Shown here: piece after piece, positions 45,089 through 55,700 of the stretch
Position numbering within the stretch: the stretch's first letter is position 1
How the letters are laid out: the number at the start of each line of letters is the position of its first letter
Assembly: GCF_026151205.1 (NCBI RefSeq)
Contig: NC_087076.1
Coordinates: forward strand, 11,012,902-11,076,901
DNA from: Bolinopsis microptera
Taxonomy: Eukaryota; Ctenophora; Tentaculata; Lobata; Bolinopsidae
Direction of reading: 5' to 3'
DNA length: 64,000 bases
Translations under genes and position numbers: made by a program
Notes under the pieces: generated by a model
Told to the model about the DNA's origin: nothing
Seen by the model: the letters and a program-made list of their open reading frames with translations, nothing else
The model's database searches: none

Positions 45089-46385
45089 TAGGGTTTGCAT
45101 TATCGGTCCACAATTTTTTATCGCCGATAACCGATAATAATTTTTCAATTATCGGCGATAACGATAATTATCGGCGATAAAATTTGGTCAGAACAATTAG
45201 CTTATTTTCCATCGATTCAGTGGCTTAATTAATCATACGTTCATGATTTATAACTTCCGTGATTGAGGGTCATGAATTCCCGAGATATCGTACACAAATT
45301 GTAAACGCGTAATTTCAAAATAGTCAATTAATTGAAAGTGAAGATCCGATATACTTTACAGTGAACAGTCAGTGACAATAACAATCTTACACAAAGTGGA
45401 ACTCCACAGCCGCTAAACGGCTATACATTTCGGCTTGAGTTTTCTTTTCGATGTAAGATACTATTAGGGACTGATTTTTTGGTCGCTTGACTTTGGGGGA
45501 TGCCGAAGATTTATCATTATTAGCAGCTGCATTTTCTATACCGTGTTTAACTCTCAAGTGGTACCAAAGATTAGTGTAAGACCTTTTGGCTGTTGTGCTG
45601 AGAAAAGACTTGTCACATTGCATGCAGGCCACGTTGTCCCCCTCTTTTGTGAAATGTTTCCAGATCTCGTTGGTTGACATATCAAGATTAACTAGTTTTC
45701 CGAGACACAACAGAAAACAGATAACAACTGATACGTGTAACGTAATCAATCAACGATTTAAGCAAATGAGCGACCCAGGCAAGTTAATCATCGGCATTCG
45801 GCAAGTTAATCATCGGCATTTCTCAGGGGAGGGGCGTGGAGTGTGGACTGTGCAGGAGTGTACTGTGTTGTTATGGTGTGTACTGTGCAGTACTGTGTCG
45901 GGTTCAAATTATTACCTTATACGGTTGTAACTGAATTGATAGTTTGAAGTGAACAGCTTATCTGTAATAGGGTGGGGCGAAACTACGGGATACTTATTAC
46001 AGATTTACCGTTTAAACTTTAATTCCGTTGAATTCAAATATGCAACTATCCCATGAAATATGAATACTTTTACATAGTACATACCTTGTTTCACCAATCA
46101 ACAGTGATAAGATAACATTGCAAATCTTGCTGATTTAAGTACTTAAGTAGCAAATTCAGATGTTTTGATCAGTTTCACACATATCTTATGATCAATCTAG
46201 TGAAAATGGGAGGTAAGAATCTGCGAGTTAGCTGTAAAGTCTCGAAAATTCCGAAATTATTTTTGAAAAGAAATTTCTGAAATTATCGGTTTATCAGTCA
46301 GAAATTATCGCCGATAACCGATAACGATTTTACTACGAATTATCGCCTATAATTTTATCGCCGATATTATCGATTGCAAACCCTA
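45089..46385 (-). mobile_element. hAT element carrying a BED-finger exon
   Basis: Ends TAGGGTTTGCA / TGCAAACCCTA are flanked by the perfect 8-bp duplication CAGCACAG (45081-45088 and 46386-46393). Sub-terminal regions at both ends carry several copies of the palindrome TTATCGCCGATAA or close variants, likely transposase-binding sites. The 1297-bp element contains only the N-terminal transposase exon and no catalytic domain, so it is non-autonomous as it stands. Confidence 0.9.
45387..45680 (-). CDS. BED zinc-finger exon of a hAT transposase
   Basis: From the ATG at 45680 (the frame is open to 45749): MSTNEIWKHFTKEGDNVACM, then C-x2-C, KSFLSTTAKRSYTNLWYH and H-x4-H ending at VKHG, the BED-finger pattern seen at the N-terminus of hAT transposases. 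A Lys/Ser-rich linker follows. Near the end is a strong donor (TTTGT|gtaaga), so this is probably the first exon of a once-spliced transposase whose remaining exons are lost. The finger itself has all four metal ligands and could still bind DNA if expressed. Confidence 0.8.
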   Translation of the reverse strand: MSTNEIWKHFTKEGDNVACMQCDKSFLSTTAKRSYTNLWYHLRVKHGIENAAANNDKSSASPKVKRPKNQSLIVSYIEKKTQAEMYSRLAAVEFHFV

Positions 46386-46584
46386 CAGCACAGCAATATA
46401 TATCTAAATATCAGATCCTCTGTAATCATAATGTATAAAAAAAGGAGCTTTTCTCTGTGCTGAAGGATGAATCAAGGCAGATCATGGTTCTGTTAGCAGG
46501 CCACCCTAGTTATGGACAATACATATATATAAAATAATTAAATTATAATTTTAAAATTGTGTCAAGATTGAACTAAAACATAAC

Positions 46585-46705
46585 TCAGGGTAAAATAGAC
46601 GTATTCCCTTCGTCAAATTAACTATTTACAATACTAAACTTAAACGAACTCCGGGTAAAATAAACGTAATCCCTTTGTCAAACTTGCTATTTACAATAAG
46701 TTAAT
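46585..46705. repeat. two-copy tandem repeat, about 75 bp
   Basis: GGGTAAAATAGACGTATTCC recurs as GGGTAAAATAAACGTAATCC, each followed by CTATTTACAATA. It lies downstream of the 47-49 kb LINE (minus strand) and may be part of its 3' UTR. A related phrase occurs near 40625. Confidence 0.7.
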
Positions 46706-46970
46706 AAATTAATACGGTTGAAAATTATGTCATATTTAATAACAATGTAGCATCAATATAATTGATACAAATGAGGAGCATACATAGCAGTGAGAATTGC
46801 ACATAACAGGAGGACTGGAGGTATGGAGCAATAATGATTGACAGTGCACCTTTCCACTGATGTTCCTAATTTCCTGTAATAGCTTAATAGGCATGGAAAT
46901 ACTTTGATTGCAGGGGATGGATTGGATTCACTTATGTACTGAGATAACTTAACCGAAATAACATAACTGC

Positions 46971-49400
46971 CTAGATACATTGGCTAGTGTTGGGTGGGAT
47001 CATGAATTTATCGTAAGAGTTATCCCCTTGGTAATTCTCATCAGTTAGCACCATATTCATAAGAGTTTCTTTGTATAACTTAGAAAATTTCTTAACGTCG
47101 TCACACTCTCTAAGGGACTTTGGTAATATGTTCCAGGCCTTAGTTCCTAGATAGTTAAACTCCTTGTGAGATCTTGATTTAGGAGTATAAAGATTGCAGT
47201 TTTCTGCCTCACGTGATCCACCAGAAATATACGAGAATTTTCCGATAAAATGCTTTGGACATGTTTCATTGATTATACGGTACATATATGAGCTAAGATG
47301 AACCTGTCGTCTCAAATGGAGAGGAAGCCATCCCATATTTTTGTATACATTAACCGACCTCTCTCTGATGTTTACATCTAGGGCTATTTTAGCAACCTTT
47401 TTGTACATGATATCTAACTCTCCTAGTCGTTTTTTATATGTTCTTGACCAGATGGTGTCTAAGTAGTCAAAATGTGGCAACATAAGTGCATTAGCAAACA
47501 TCTTCCTGAACTTAAGAGGGAGAAGTTTTTTTGATCTATACATAGCACCAATTCTTTTGGATATCTTTTTCTTAATGTTATCAATATGTTCATTAAATGT
47601 CAATCTGCTGTCAACTATAAGTCCAAGGTACTTATGGGATTTAGTTTCACAGATTACCAAAGTAAGGTCATCACAAATTTCAACAAGGATGGCATCAAGG
47701 TTAGGCTTAGAGTCAAGGATCATTAGTTTTGTTTTTTCATTATTCAGGGATAGTTTATTAGCCTGAAGCCATCTGATAACTAATTTCAACTCTTGTTTGA
47801 TGTTACCATAGTTTCCTCTAGATATATTGTCAAAATATAATGCACCGTCATCAGCAAATAGATAAGGTTTAGAAAATAGGCATGCATTAGGCAGGTCATT
47901 GATAAAAATGCTGAATAGAATTGGTCCTAATATACTTCCTTGAGGCACTCCAGAGTTCAATGAATGTAAACTGCTTATCCTACTCCCAACTCTAGTTTGC
48001 TGTAATCTATCTGTGAGGAAGCTCCTAAACCAGCTCAATGCAGTATCTTTTATTCCATAATGCTTCAGCTTTTGAATGAGAATATCATGGTTAACAGTAT
48101 CAAATGCCTTTCTGATGTCCAGGAAGATAATTGCAGGATGCTTGGCACTGTTCTTAGCAGTAAATATACGATCAAACAGATCTAACATGAGATAAGTTGT
48201 AGAGTGATCTTTACGGAAACCATATTGATGCTCTGAAAGTATTCCCTTTTCATCAAGATATTGAGTCAGTTGGGAGTTCACACAAAATTCGATGCACTTT
48301 CCAAGAATCGGTAAAATTGAGATTGGTCGATAATTACTAGGATTCTCAGTATCACCATCCTTATGGATTGGGGTGACTTTTGCAACCTTGCAGCTGTTTG
48401 GCATGATGCCACTGGATAAACTCAAATTTACAAGATGTGTTAATGGAGCAATAAATGCAGGTAAAATTTGTCTAAACACTCTCAATGGTATATGATCATT
48501 AGTGGATTTGCTACAAGGGATACTTGCCACATAGTCTAAGATATTGGACTCAGTTATTTCAGTAAAGCTATTCAAGCTGGTCTCGTTGTCAATCTGCTCA
48601 TTTTGTAGATAAGATAGAAATTCATTTTCATTTTCCAGCTGCACTTCTGCTTGGATCTTTGGACCTATTTCAGCAAAATATTTATTGGTGGTTTCAGCAT
48701 CAAGATTGTTATTGATATTGTTAGCTTTAACAGGCAGATTTGATGCTGTCTTTATCGTTTTCCATACACCCTTTAGATCATTCATGGCACACTTGGCTTT
48801 CAGTTCTGTTGCTAAGTTAGTCTTCCTATTAATTCTAGACAAATAGGTTGAATAGTTTCTCTGCCGTTTATATGCCATCCATAATGAGTCACATTTATTA
48901 CAGTGTATATTACCATTTGGATGTATACGTCTGTTCTTGTTGTGTGTTAAAAATTTACGGTAAAGTTTCCCTTTCAATTTCTTACTTTCTAAAAATTCTG
49001 GAGATGGCTTATGGATGTAATCACTATGGCACTTAATTTGTTTAATTGGACAGAAGTGATCATAGTAGTGATCAATATGTTCGTTTAAACCATCAACTGC
49101 ATCATTCAGACTAGTTGAATCTATTATTGGTCTATAATCACAAGTTTCCAAAAATTCTTTAAGAGCAGTAACATTCATTTTGCTGTGATCTCTTATTAGT
49201 AACTTCTTGAATTTTGAGGCCTTATGCACATTGAAATCGACAATGAACTTTACGACCTGATGATCTCCTATACAATCATCAAGGACTTTGCAGTCAAGAA
49301 ACTTGGAGTAAGTGTTTGTTATGACAACATCGATTGTGGTCTTTGTGATTCTGTTTCCTAGTTTAGCAATGCGGGTAATATCCTGAACTACCTGTACCAT
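46971..49400 (-). CDS. LINE ORF2, 5'-truncated (endonuclease C-terminus plus reverse transcriptase)
   Basis: An 809-codon open frame. The start covers only the last part of an AP endonuclease (TKTTIDVVITN, then GDHQVVKFIV in place of the usual SDH). A linker follows, then a complete reverse transcriptase: VAKVTPIHKDGDTENPSNYR, HQYGFRKDHST, IIFLDIRKAFDTVNHDIL, SGVPQGSILGPILF and the catalytic FADD. A C-terminal thumb/tail region reads LPKSLRECDDV. It resembles Jockey/CR1-type LINEs. The nominal ATG is not the native start, and no ORF1 is seen upstream. The long intact frame implies a fairly recent insertion, but retrotransposition on its own is unlikely without the endonuclease N-terminus. Confidence 0.88.
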   Translation of the reverse strand: MVQVVQDITRIAKLGNRITKTTIDVVITNTYSKFLDCKVLDDCIGDHQVVKFIVDFNVHKASKFKKLLIRDHSKMNVTALKEFLETCDYRPIIDSTSLNDAVDGLNEHIDHYYDHFCPIKQIKCHSDYIHKPSPEFLESKKLKGKLYRKFLTHNKNRRIHPNGNIHCNKCDSLWMAYKRQRNYSTYLSRINRKTNLATELKAKCAMNDLKGVWKTIKTASNLPVKANNINNNLDAETTNKYFAEIGPKIQAEVQLENENEFLSYLQNEQIDNETSLNSFTEITESNILDYVASIPCSKSTNDHIPLRVFRQILPAFIAPLTHLVNLSLSSGIMPNSCKVAKVTPIHKDGDTENPSNYRPISILPILGKCIEFCVNSQLTQYLDEKGILSEHQYGFRKDHSTTYLMLDLFDRIFTAKNSAKHPAIIFLDIRKAFDTVNHDILIQKLKHYGIKDTALSWFRSFLTDRLQQTRVGSRISSLHSLNSGVPQGSILGPILFSIFINDLPNACLFSKPYLFADDGALYFDNISRGNYGNIKQELKLVIRWLQANKLSLNNEKTKLMILDSKPNLDAILVEICDDLTLVICETKSHKYLGLIVDSRLTFNEHIDNIKKKISKRIGAMYRSKKLLPLKFRKMFANALMLPHFDYLDTIWSRTYKKRLGELDIMYKKVAKIALDVNIRERSVNVYKNMGWLPLHLRRQVHLSSYMYRIINETCPKHFIGKFSYISGGSREAENCNLYTPKSRSHKEFNYLGTKAWNILPKSLRECDDVKKFSKLYKETLMNMVLTDENYQGDNSYDKFMIPPNTSQCI

Positions 49401-49409
49401 GGTAGTGGT

Positions 49410-50930
49410 ACTTACAAAAAGACCCCTGTGGAGTGATAGGAGGACGTACTTGATACTGTTGTCCTGAAGCGATCCCAGCCAAACCTACTCAAAGTACTCA
49501 AAGTAAGTAAGTAACAACTCACTCAGGAATTCCACCCGTAAGAAAAATTCATCTCGCTCTATGTCACAATTATGAAACTATTTTAAGACTATTTCACACA
49601 TTTGTAAGAAAGACAGCTTTGAGTAAATTTTTTGTTAGTCTAACAATAAATACCTCAGGTTGAAGGGATATAAACCGACGAAATAAATCACAACACAAAT
49701 TCGGGCTAACAGCAGTTTTGGAACATACCACATTAAAAGGACCACCGCAACTGTTACCCATCAGGATCGCAGGTCAAGTCTACTTTACTTAATGGATAAA
49801 TATAACAATTAAAACTAAAAGAATGTTTAAAAGTTGTCTCGAGGTTTTCTAAAACGTGGATTCTATTGACATATATACTAAGAGTTGATGAATCCGGAAT
49901 TTTGGAACATTTTCGGAACAAAACAAGAATTGCGCCCGTTGTTTCGTTTTGGCGGACGCTAGATTTCCATTTCACATTTACTATAAATTTAAGTATAACT
50001 ATAAGCTCCAATCAGCTCACTTCAATCTTCATGATAATAATATTGATCAATTATGCATCAAATACGGGAAACACTTGAAATTCAGTTCAATTGCCGTAGA
50101 ACTTAACTTGTATCTGTAATTCAAGAAATTATCAGCAAAGGTAAACTATACTCGTGTACACATCAATACACTACGCGTGCCACGTACAAATTGGGTGTAT
50201 TACCTAATAGTAATATTATACATTACATGCATCATATAGCTATACACAGTCGCGCCGCGCATTCATAGATCACAGGCGCGCTATCTATACATCACATCTC
50301 CGCAAGCAATCCTCGCGCGCGCCCAACTTTTTCGTTGCATGGTAACGAACGAACACACGACATATTTAAACCCACCTATCTCGTTCTCCAAAATCCACGT
50401 TTTTCTGCAAAAACCTCCATTCGTAACCTTTCACTATTGCCTTTTTTCAAAAGGGTGAAAAGGAAAAAATTGGGACGAATTAGTCTTCGAGAATTTGATA
50501 AAATTTTAAACAAACCAAAGGCATGATACAGATTTGGCGCAAGCTTTGATAAAATTTGCGCGCACAAAGCCGCGCGTCATTTGCACGTGCATCGAATCAT
50601 TCATAACTGACCACAAACATAAACTGGAAGTAGGAGGGCCCTTCCATTACTAATTTGATATGTAGCTATATTGAAAATTTGCCCGAAACTGGAAACCACA
50701 ATTTTACTAGTAGAAGAATTACTTGCCCGTTGACGTTAAAATTAGATGAAATTGATATTTCAGAACCCGACTGCTGATCTCAAATTTGAAGAATAACAAT
50801 TCATTGGAACACGGAATAACTATATTGGAAAATACGTCAGATCAAGCTGAGAATGAATACATGTTTTGTGGGGAGAAAATCGGTAACTGGAAGTGGACCC
50901 TCTCAAGCAGTGATGAATTTCACAAAATGT
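49410..50930. other. gap, no gene recognised
   Basis: Between the truncated LINE and the SINE. A frame at 50335-50526 encodes a basic peptide (VKRKKLGRISLREFDKI) but lacks an ATG in good context and splice support. GTTGCATGGTAAC near 50334 resembles an RFX X-box. Confidence 0.35.
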
Positions 50931-50940
50931 TCAAAATACC

Positions 50941-51020
50941 ACGACCGGCATCGAACCATGGACGTCCATCATTCGCTGCCTGATACTATAGCTTACAGAT
51001 TACTCGTCTGAGCTACTCAA
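50941..51020 (-). mobile_element. tRNA-derived SINE head
   Basis: On the minus strand TAGCTCAGACGAG (51015-51003) matches an RNA polymerase III A box and GGTTCGATGCC (50957-50947) a B box, about 45 bp apart. The acceptor-stem pairing expected of a functional tRNA is weak, so a SINE or tRNA pseudogene is favoured. The 3' limit of the element was not determined. Confidence 0.6.
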
Positions 51021-51569
51021 CCGTTGTCAGATATGTTATTAGGTGGTATTTTTACAATTGTAATATGTAATGACCAATAGTGAATGATCTCTTTTTTTAT
51101 GTTTTTAAAGATTCTATTTGATGTGTACAGTGTTTGTGTTGCATTCTAAAATAAACCGCAAATACATTTCATGTCAATTTTAAATCTTCTAAGCCAATCT
51201 TTTAACTATAGTTGTCTTGTAAGCAGTAATAGTTACATTTTGATATTATACCTATATTTATTATTGTAATACTGTTGTATAATGCTGTTTCTTCCTCATT
51301 GTAGCTTACATATAGGATAGCATACTTTGCTATGATCTTTGATCACAGTTGACAATACTTGATTAGGGTTAATGATTGTACGCGTTTGAAATCTTGATTT
51401 GATATCATTATAACCTTTACTAATATTCAGATGAATGAATTTGATGTTTTATTTTTCCTCGGCACTATTGAAAATCCTTTAAGGGATGGAATCGGCACTG
51501 TCAAATATCGTTAAAAGGTTCGTGAACGAAATGACAATCGATCTCTTGACGAATTTCAGCCTAAAAATT

Positions 51570-52020
51570 GTTTTGACTCGCGTAGCAATATGAAGCCCGC
51601 GGCATTCGCCGGGGTGCTAACCCTCTTATCTGATCCCAATCCGGCAATCCCTAACTGAAGCATATGCTGAAACCCTAACACTAACCTTGTACTTTGTGTC
51701 TTTGTAGCGCGATGCACTACTTAACTGGGCCTCGCGCCGAGTTAATTGACGATGTCAATTCATGAATTTCATCGCAGCTCGGTTCACATAGCCATGTGTC
51801 TACGGGTACTGCGTGACACGCTTGTTTCTGCAAGCGAGAGGGCTCTGGTTAGAGCAAGCAGCTCGGCGCGGCACAGTAGCGCATCTCGCCGAACGAGCAA
51901 TATATAATAGAGTATAACTATAACTTAATTGACGATGTCAATTCATCGTTAACGGGTGATATACTCGTAAAATATCTGTTCCAACTCGGCGCGCGTCCTG
52001 GTAGGTTGTAAACCTACAAG
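51570..52020 (-). repeat. CGCGC-rich dispersed repeat, copy 3
   Basis: 51935-52020 read on the minus strand gives TTGTAGGTTTACAACCTACC, AGGACGCGCGCCGAGTT and ACGAGTATATCACCCGTTA. 51590-51625 also matches sequence just right of copy 2 (AATGCCGCGGGCTTCAT). TTGACGATGTCAATTCAT occurs twice in between (51748 and 51931). Confidence 0.65.
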
Positions 52021-52044
52021 CAGCTAGGGGAGCATTTAAACCGC

Positions 52045-52465
52045 TCCTACTAAATCGCTCGCCCAAATTTTAAGAAAATTCTTGTGAAAAGGCCCTTTGG
52101 GCATGAAAGTGATCTGGATCGGTGTATTTTTGGACGCTGATTCCGAATCACACCCCATGACGTAGGGTTAAAATGCTTCCCTGCAGAGTTATGGGCAAAA
52201 AACCGTTTTGGTCACGTGACAGGCTAGTAAAATACGAATTCGATTGTTTAGGGCCCGGGTTAGGGTTAAGGTTGTGGTAAGGGTTATGGTTAGCTTCGGG
52301 GTTATGGTTAGACTTAGGGTTAGGGTTGGGATTAGGGTTTATGTAAAACCGTTTTGTACGGCTGCAAAACCATAAAAACCAAAGTCACGTGAAATTTTTG
52401 GGCGAGCGAATTAGTAAGAGCCCATTTAAACCCTATGTCATGTGGGGTGATTCGGAATCAGCGTT
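52045..52465. repeat. inverted-repeat block with telomere-like core
   Basis: Inverted pairs: CGCTCGCCCAAATTT (52056) with AAATTTTTGGGCGAGCG (52392), GATTCCGAATCACACCCCAT (52139) with its near-inverse at 52434, and CACGTGAC with GTCACGTG. Between them 52258-52340 is a degenerate TTAGGGTT-rich tract. The pairs are not in simple nested order, so the block has been rearranged. Confidence 0.65.
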
Positions 52466-52738
52466 CGAAAATATATTGAACCAGGTAGATTTAATTTTCA
52501 ACTGTCAGGGGCCCTTTTTGCTTTTAGAAAAATCTCGAAGATCGACTGCCTAGACTGTAAAGTGATTTAGCAATACACAATAGCACCCCCTATGGCTATA
52601 CTATTTTACCCCCTTTACTATTTTTCAGGCATTAGGACTCATACAGACTTGTACACGTTGATTTGGTTTGATTTTAATGCGCGTTGATTCGAAAAAGCCA
52701 CGTCAGCAACAATATTTTCAACAATCGCCCTGGCGGCC

Positions 52739-55700
52739 ATGGTGGCCAGCCAGGGCACAGTCCCGATCGCTCCTGATCCACCCCTTGGTCTAACTTATGG
52801 TCTAACTTATGGTCCTGGCACAGTCCCGACTGCTACCGCTCCTGTACTTAGTCTAACGTACGATCCTGGCAGCAACATCTCAGATGGCGGAAAAGATTGG
52901 AACTGCAACACTAAACAGAACAGAAACTCAACAAACATCGAACAGACACCGAACACTATATACTACTCTAGAAATGGTTTGGACACTTTAAATGATTGCT
53001 GTAATGGCCCTTATCAGTCGTACAAAGAGATAAGGACAACTATTTGTAAAAGTACATTACACGCAATAGAACACATTAGAATTGTAATTGTACATTGCAC
53101 AAGACTTTTCGAGCTAATATTCCTGGAGTTATTGCAGTCCTGCTTTAAAGCATTGATGAATATTGTAGGAACGTGCATGTATTATTTTGATGTATGGGGT
53201 AGACAAGGACATGACTTTATAGTGTGGTTTTGGAATGTGAGTTATAGTTTCGAGCGTTTAAACAGCAATTTGATTTATAACATATGCAGCAGATATATCT
53301 CTAATGTTATGAATGAACTTAATGACGGTTTTATGACGAGTATGTTACGGTCCTCTTGCTCAGCCATGTCACTGCTGCATGCCTCTTCTAGGTTTCGTTC
53401 CGCGCCCGCTGGTCTTTCCCAGCCAGAGCCCACCAGTAGAGCTCCGCCTCCTCGCGCCTTGTCTCCGCATGCGTCGCGAACCGCGTCTCAACTGAGTGTA
53501 CTTGTCCTTCAGCATAGCAACTCCCCCACATACACTCCTCACAATCCCACTCACAGTGCACAGTGTGACAGATTAGGTAGTGACCGGTCTTTGCGAGCTG
53601 GGGACTGGTTTCAGATAGCTGTAGTTGTCCTTCTGAGCCTCTGCTTCCTTGTTGCGACGCTCATAGCCGTTACTTTGCTGCTTTTACTTAGAGAACTCAG
53701 AAGCAGACCACTGGCCCCTACCGTTCCTGTTTACGTCAGTGAAGAAGTAGAAAACCAATGTCTTAGTTCTAGTAAAACCTCGTGTAAACAGATCTCTCAA
53801 CCCGGTTGTTTTTCCAACTCAATTTTCGATTTCTCTGCTTTGAAACTTGGTAGTTTGTTTCCACCACCTTGGCTGACTAATGCAACAGTGATGATGGCGA
53901 ACGGCTCTGGGAAAACAGACGAGGCTAAAGAATCAAGTGAAACAGAGGATAACGACACTGATATTACTGAAGTAAGTGCCACTGAAGGTCTCCTGAAGCC
54001 GACCAACAATGTGCTATCATCTTGCCAGGAAACTCCCGCCAAGAAGCTCAACAGACGTCTAAGTAACGTGAGCTGGGGTAACACTGAAACAAGTGATGAT
54101 GCTGGATCTGAGTCAAGTCTTTCAGGTTCACAGACAAAGAGTGATACAAACAGGCGGAGCACAGTGTGGATCAGAGATGACGGTGAGATATTTCTTGACA
54201 AAGGGAAGTCCTGCAAGCTTGGTTACATAAGCGACTACATCAGTACTGAGAGCAATGCTAACCTTTGTGCAGAACTCACTGCTACTGTTGGGAAACTCTG
54301 CACACCAAGCAACAAAGATAGGTACAAAGTCGTCCTCAAACATGGTGTGGAGACCAAACTGACAGATGTTGATCTAAAAAAGGGGGCAAAGAAGCTTAAG
54401 AAGACCGCAACCCCTAAAATGTCTGAACTATCCGTAAACCTGGACGAACCGTCTGAACTTTGCTCTTTTGTCAAATGCCACCAGGATCGTATCAACAAAA
54501 CGGTTGAGGACGTTTTTCAGTTGGATGTTAAGTTTGACAAGACCACTATTTATCGGATGAGTGACCCCTCACACAGTATTCCATACGGCAACACTAGCCA
54601 GGAAAACAGCAATTTCTCTCCAGTAGTTGCAGTGTTGGCACTTGGTCTGAAGGATCCACGCCCCATGTACATCAAGACCCAAGCTGGGAGTCAAGTAACC
54701 CACAAAGCGGCCCTTATGTCTGGCACGTTGTGCGTACTCAGTGGCAAGACAGAGTTGAGATACAAACGCTCGATACCTAGAGGTTGGGGAAAAGTAGAAG
54801 AACAGTACTTCCTGATATTTGAACAGAAATGTCCAACAGAAACTGACAGCGCCCTCAAAGGTCCACAGAAGAACCCTCAGTCAGACATCACCACGGAACA
54901 GGCTGAAGAAATGAACTTCCCCCTCCTTAAGACTCCCCCCACTGTTGTTCGAGTAACGTCTGTAGCAGACAACCTGGATTATGAAGCAGATGGAGGACTC
55001 CTGCTTGCATCAAGGATCAGTGCAGTTGTAGGGAAGATGGATGAGGGAACGGTAGATAAGGAGCTCATAAGAAGTCAAGTCTCAACTGCAGGATCTTTAT
55101 CTGAAAAGCGGACAAGACTTCAGAACAAAATGTGCATGTCAATCGGGGAACTTTCCATGTCAGCAGCCAATAACTCGATGTCTCACGGCATGAACTTCTC
55201 TCGATGTGACTCCCCGAGGATCGAAGACGTGGAAATGAAAGATGACATTGCATCAGTGCGTAATGCTCAAAAATGTGTGGAGAACTCTCTAAAGCATGTT
55301 GTGGATTCCATCGTATCTGTCAAGGCGAATGTAGCAACTCTCCAGGAAGCGACCAAACAACAAACTCAAAAAGACATCTCGCCTCACCCAACCAGCAACA
55401 CCGACGTTTTGGATGCGATAAGTGATTTGAAAAGTGCAGTGAGTGATTGCAACAACAGAATCGACAATCTGAGCAAGACAAATGTGTTTACACAAACGAT
55501 AAAGGAGTGCAATGGTAAAATTGATGACCTTGTGGAGAACATAAACGGCACAAAAGATGACCTTCAGTCAATGAGGAAGATTCTGAACGACCTTAGTCAA
55601 AATGGAGTAGATATCATGAAGAAATCGGAGGAAGACATGAGGAGCTACTACAATAGTGTCTTCTGCGATGAAACAAGGGAGCACATTAAAGACATCCACG

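Noticed and set aside
50335..50526. 63-codon basic frame
   Set aside because: Begins at a non-ATG codon; no splice sites or homology recognised.
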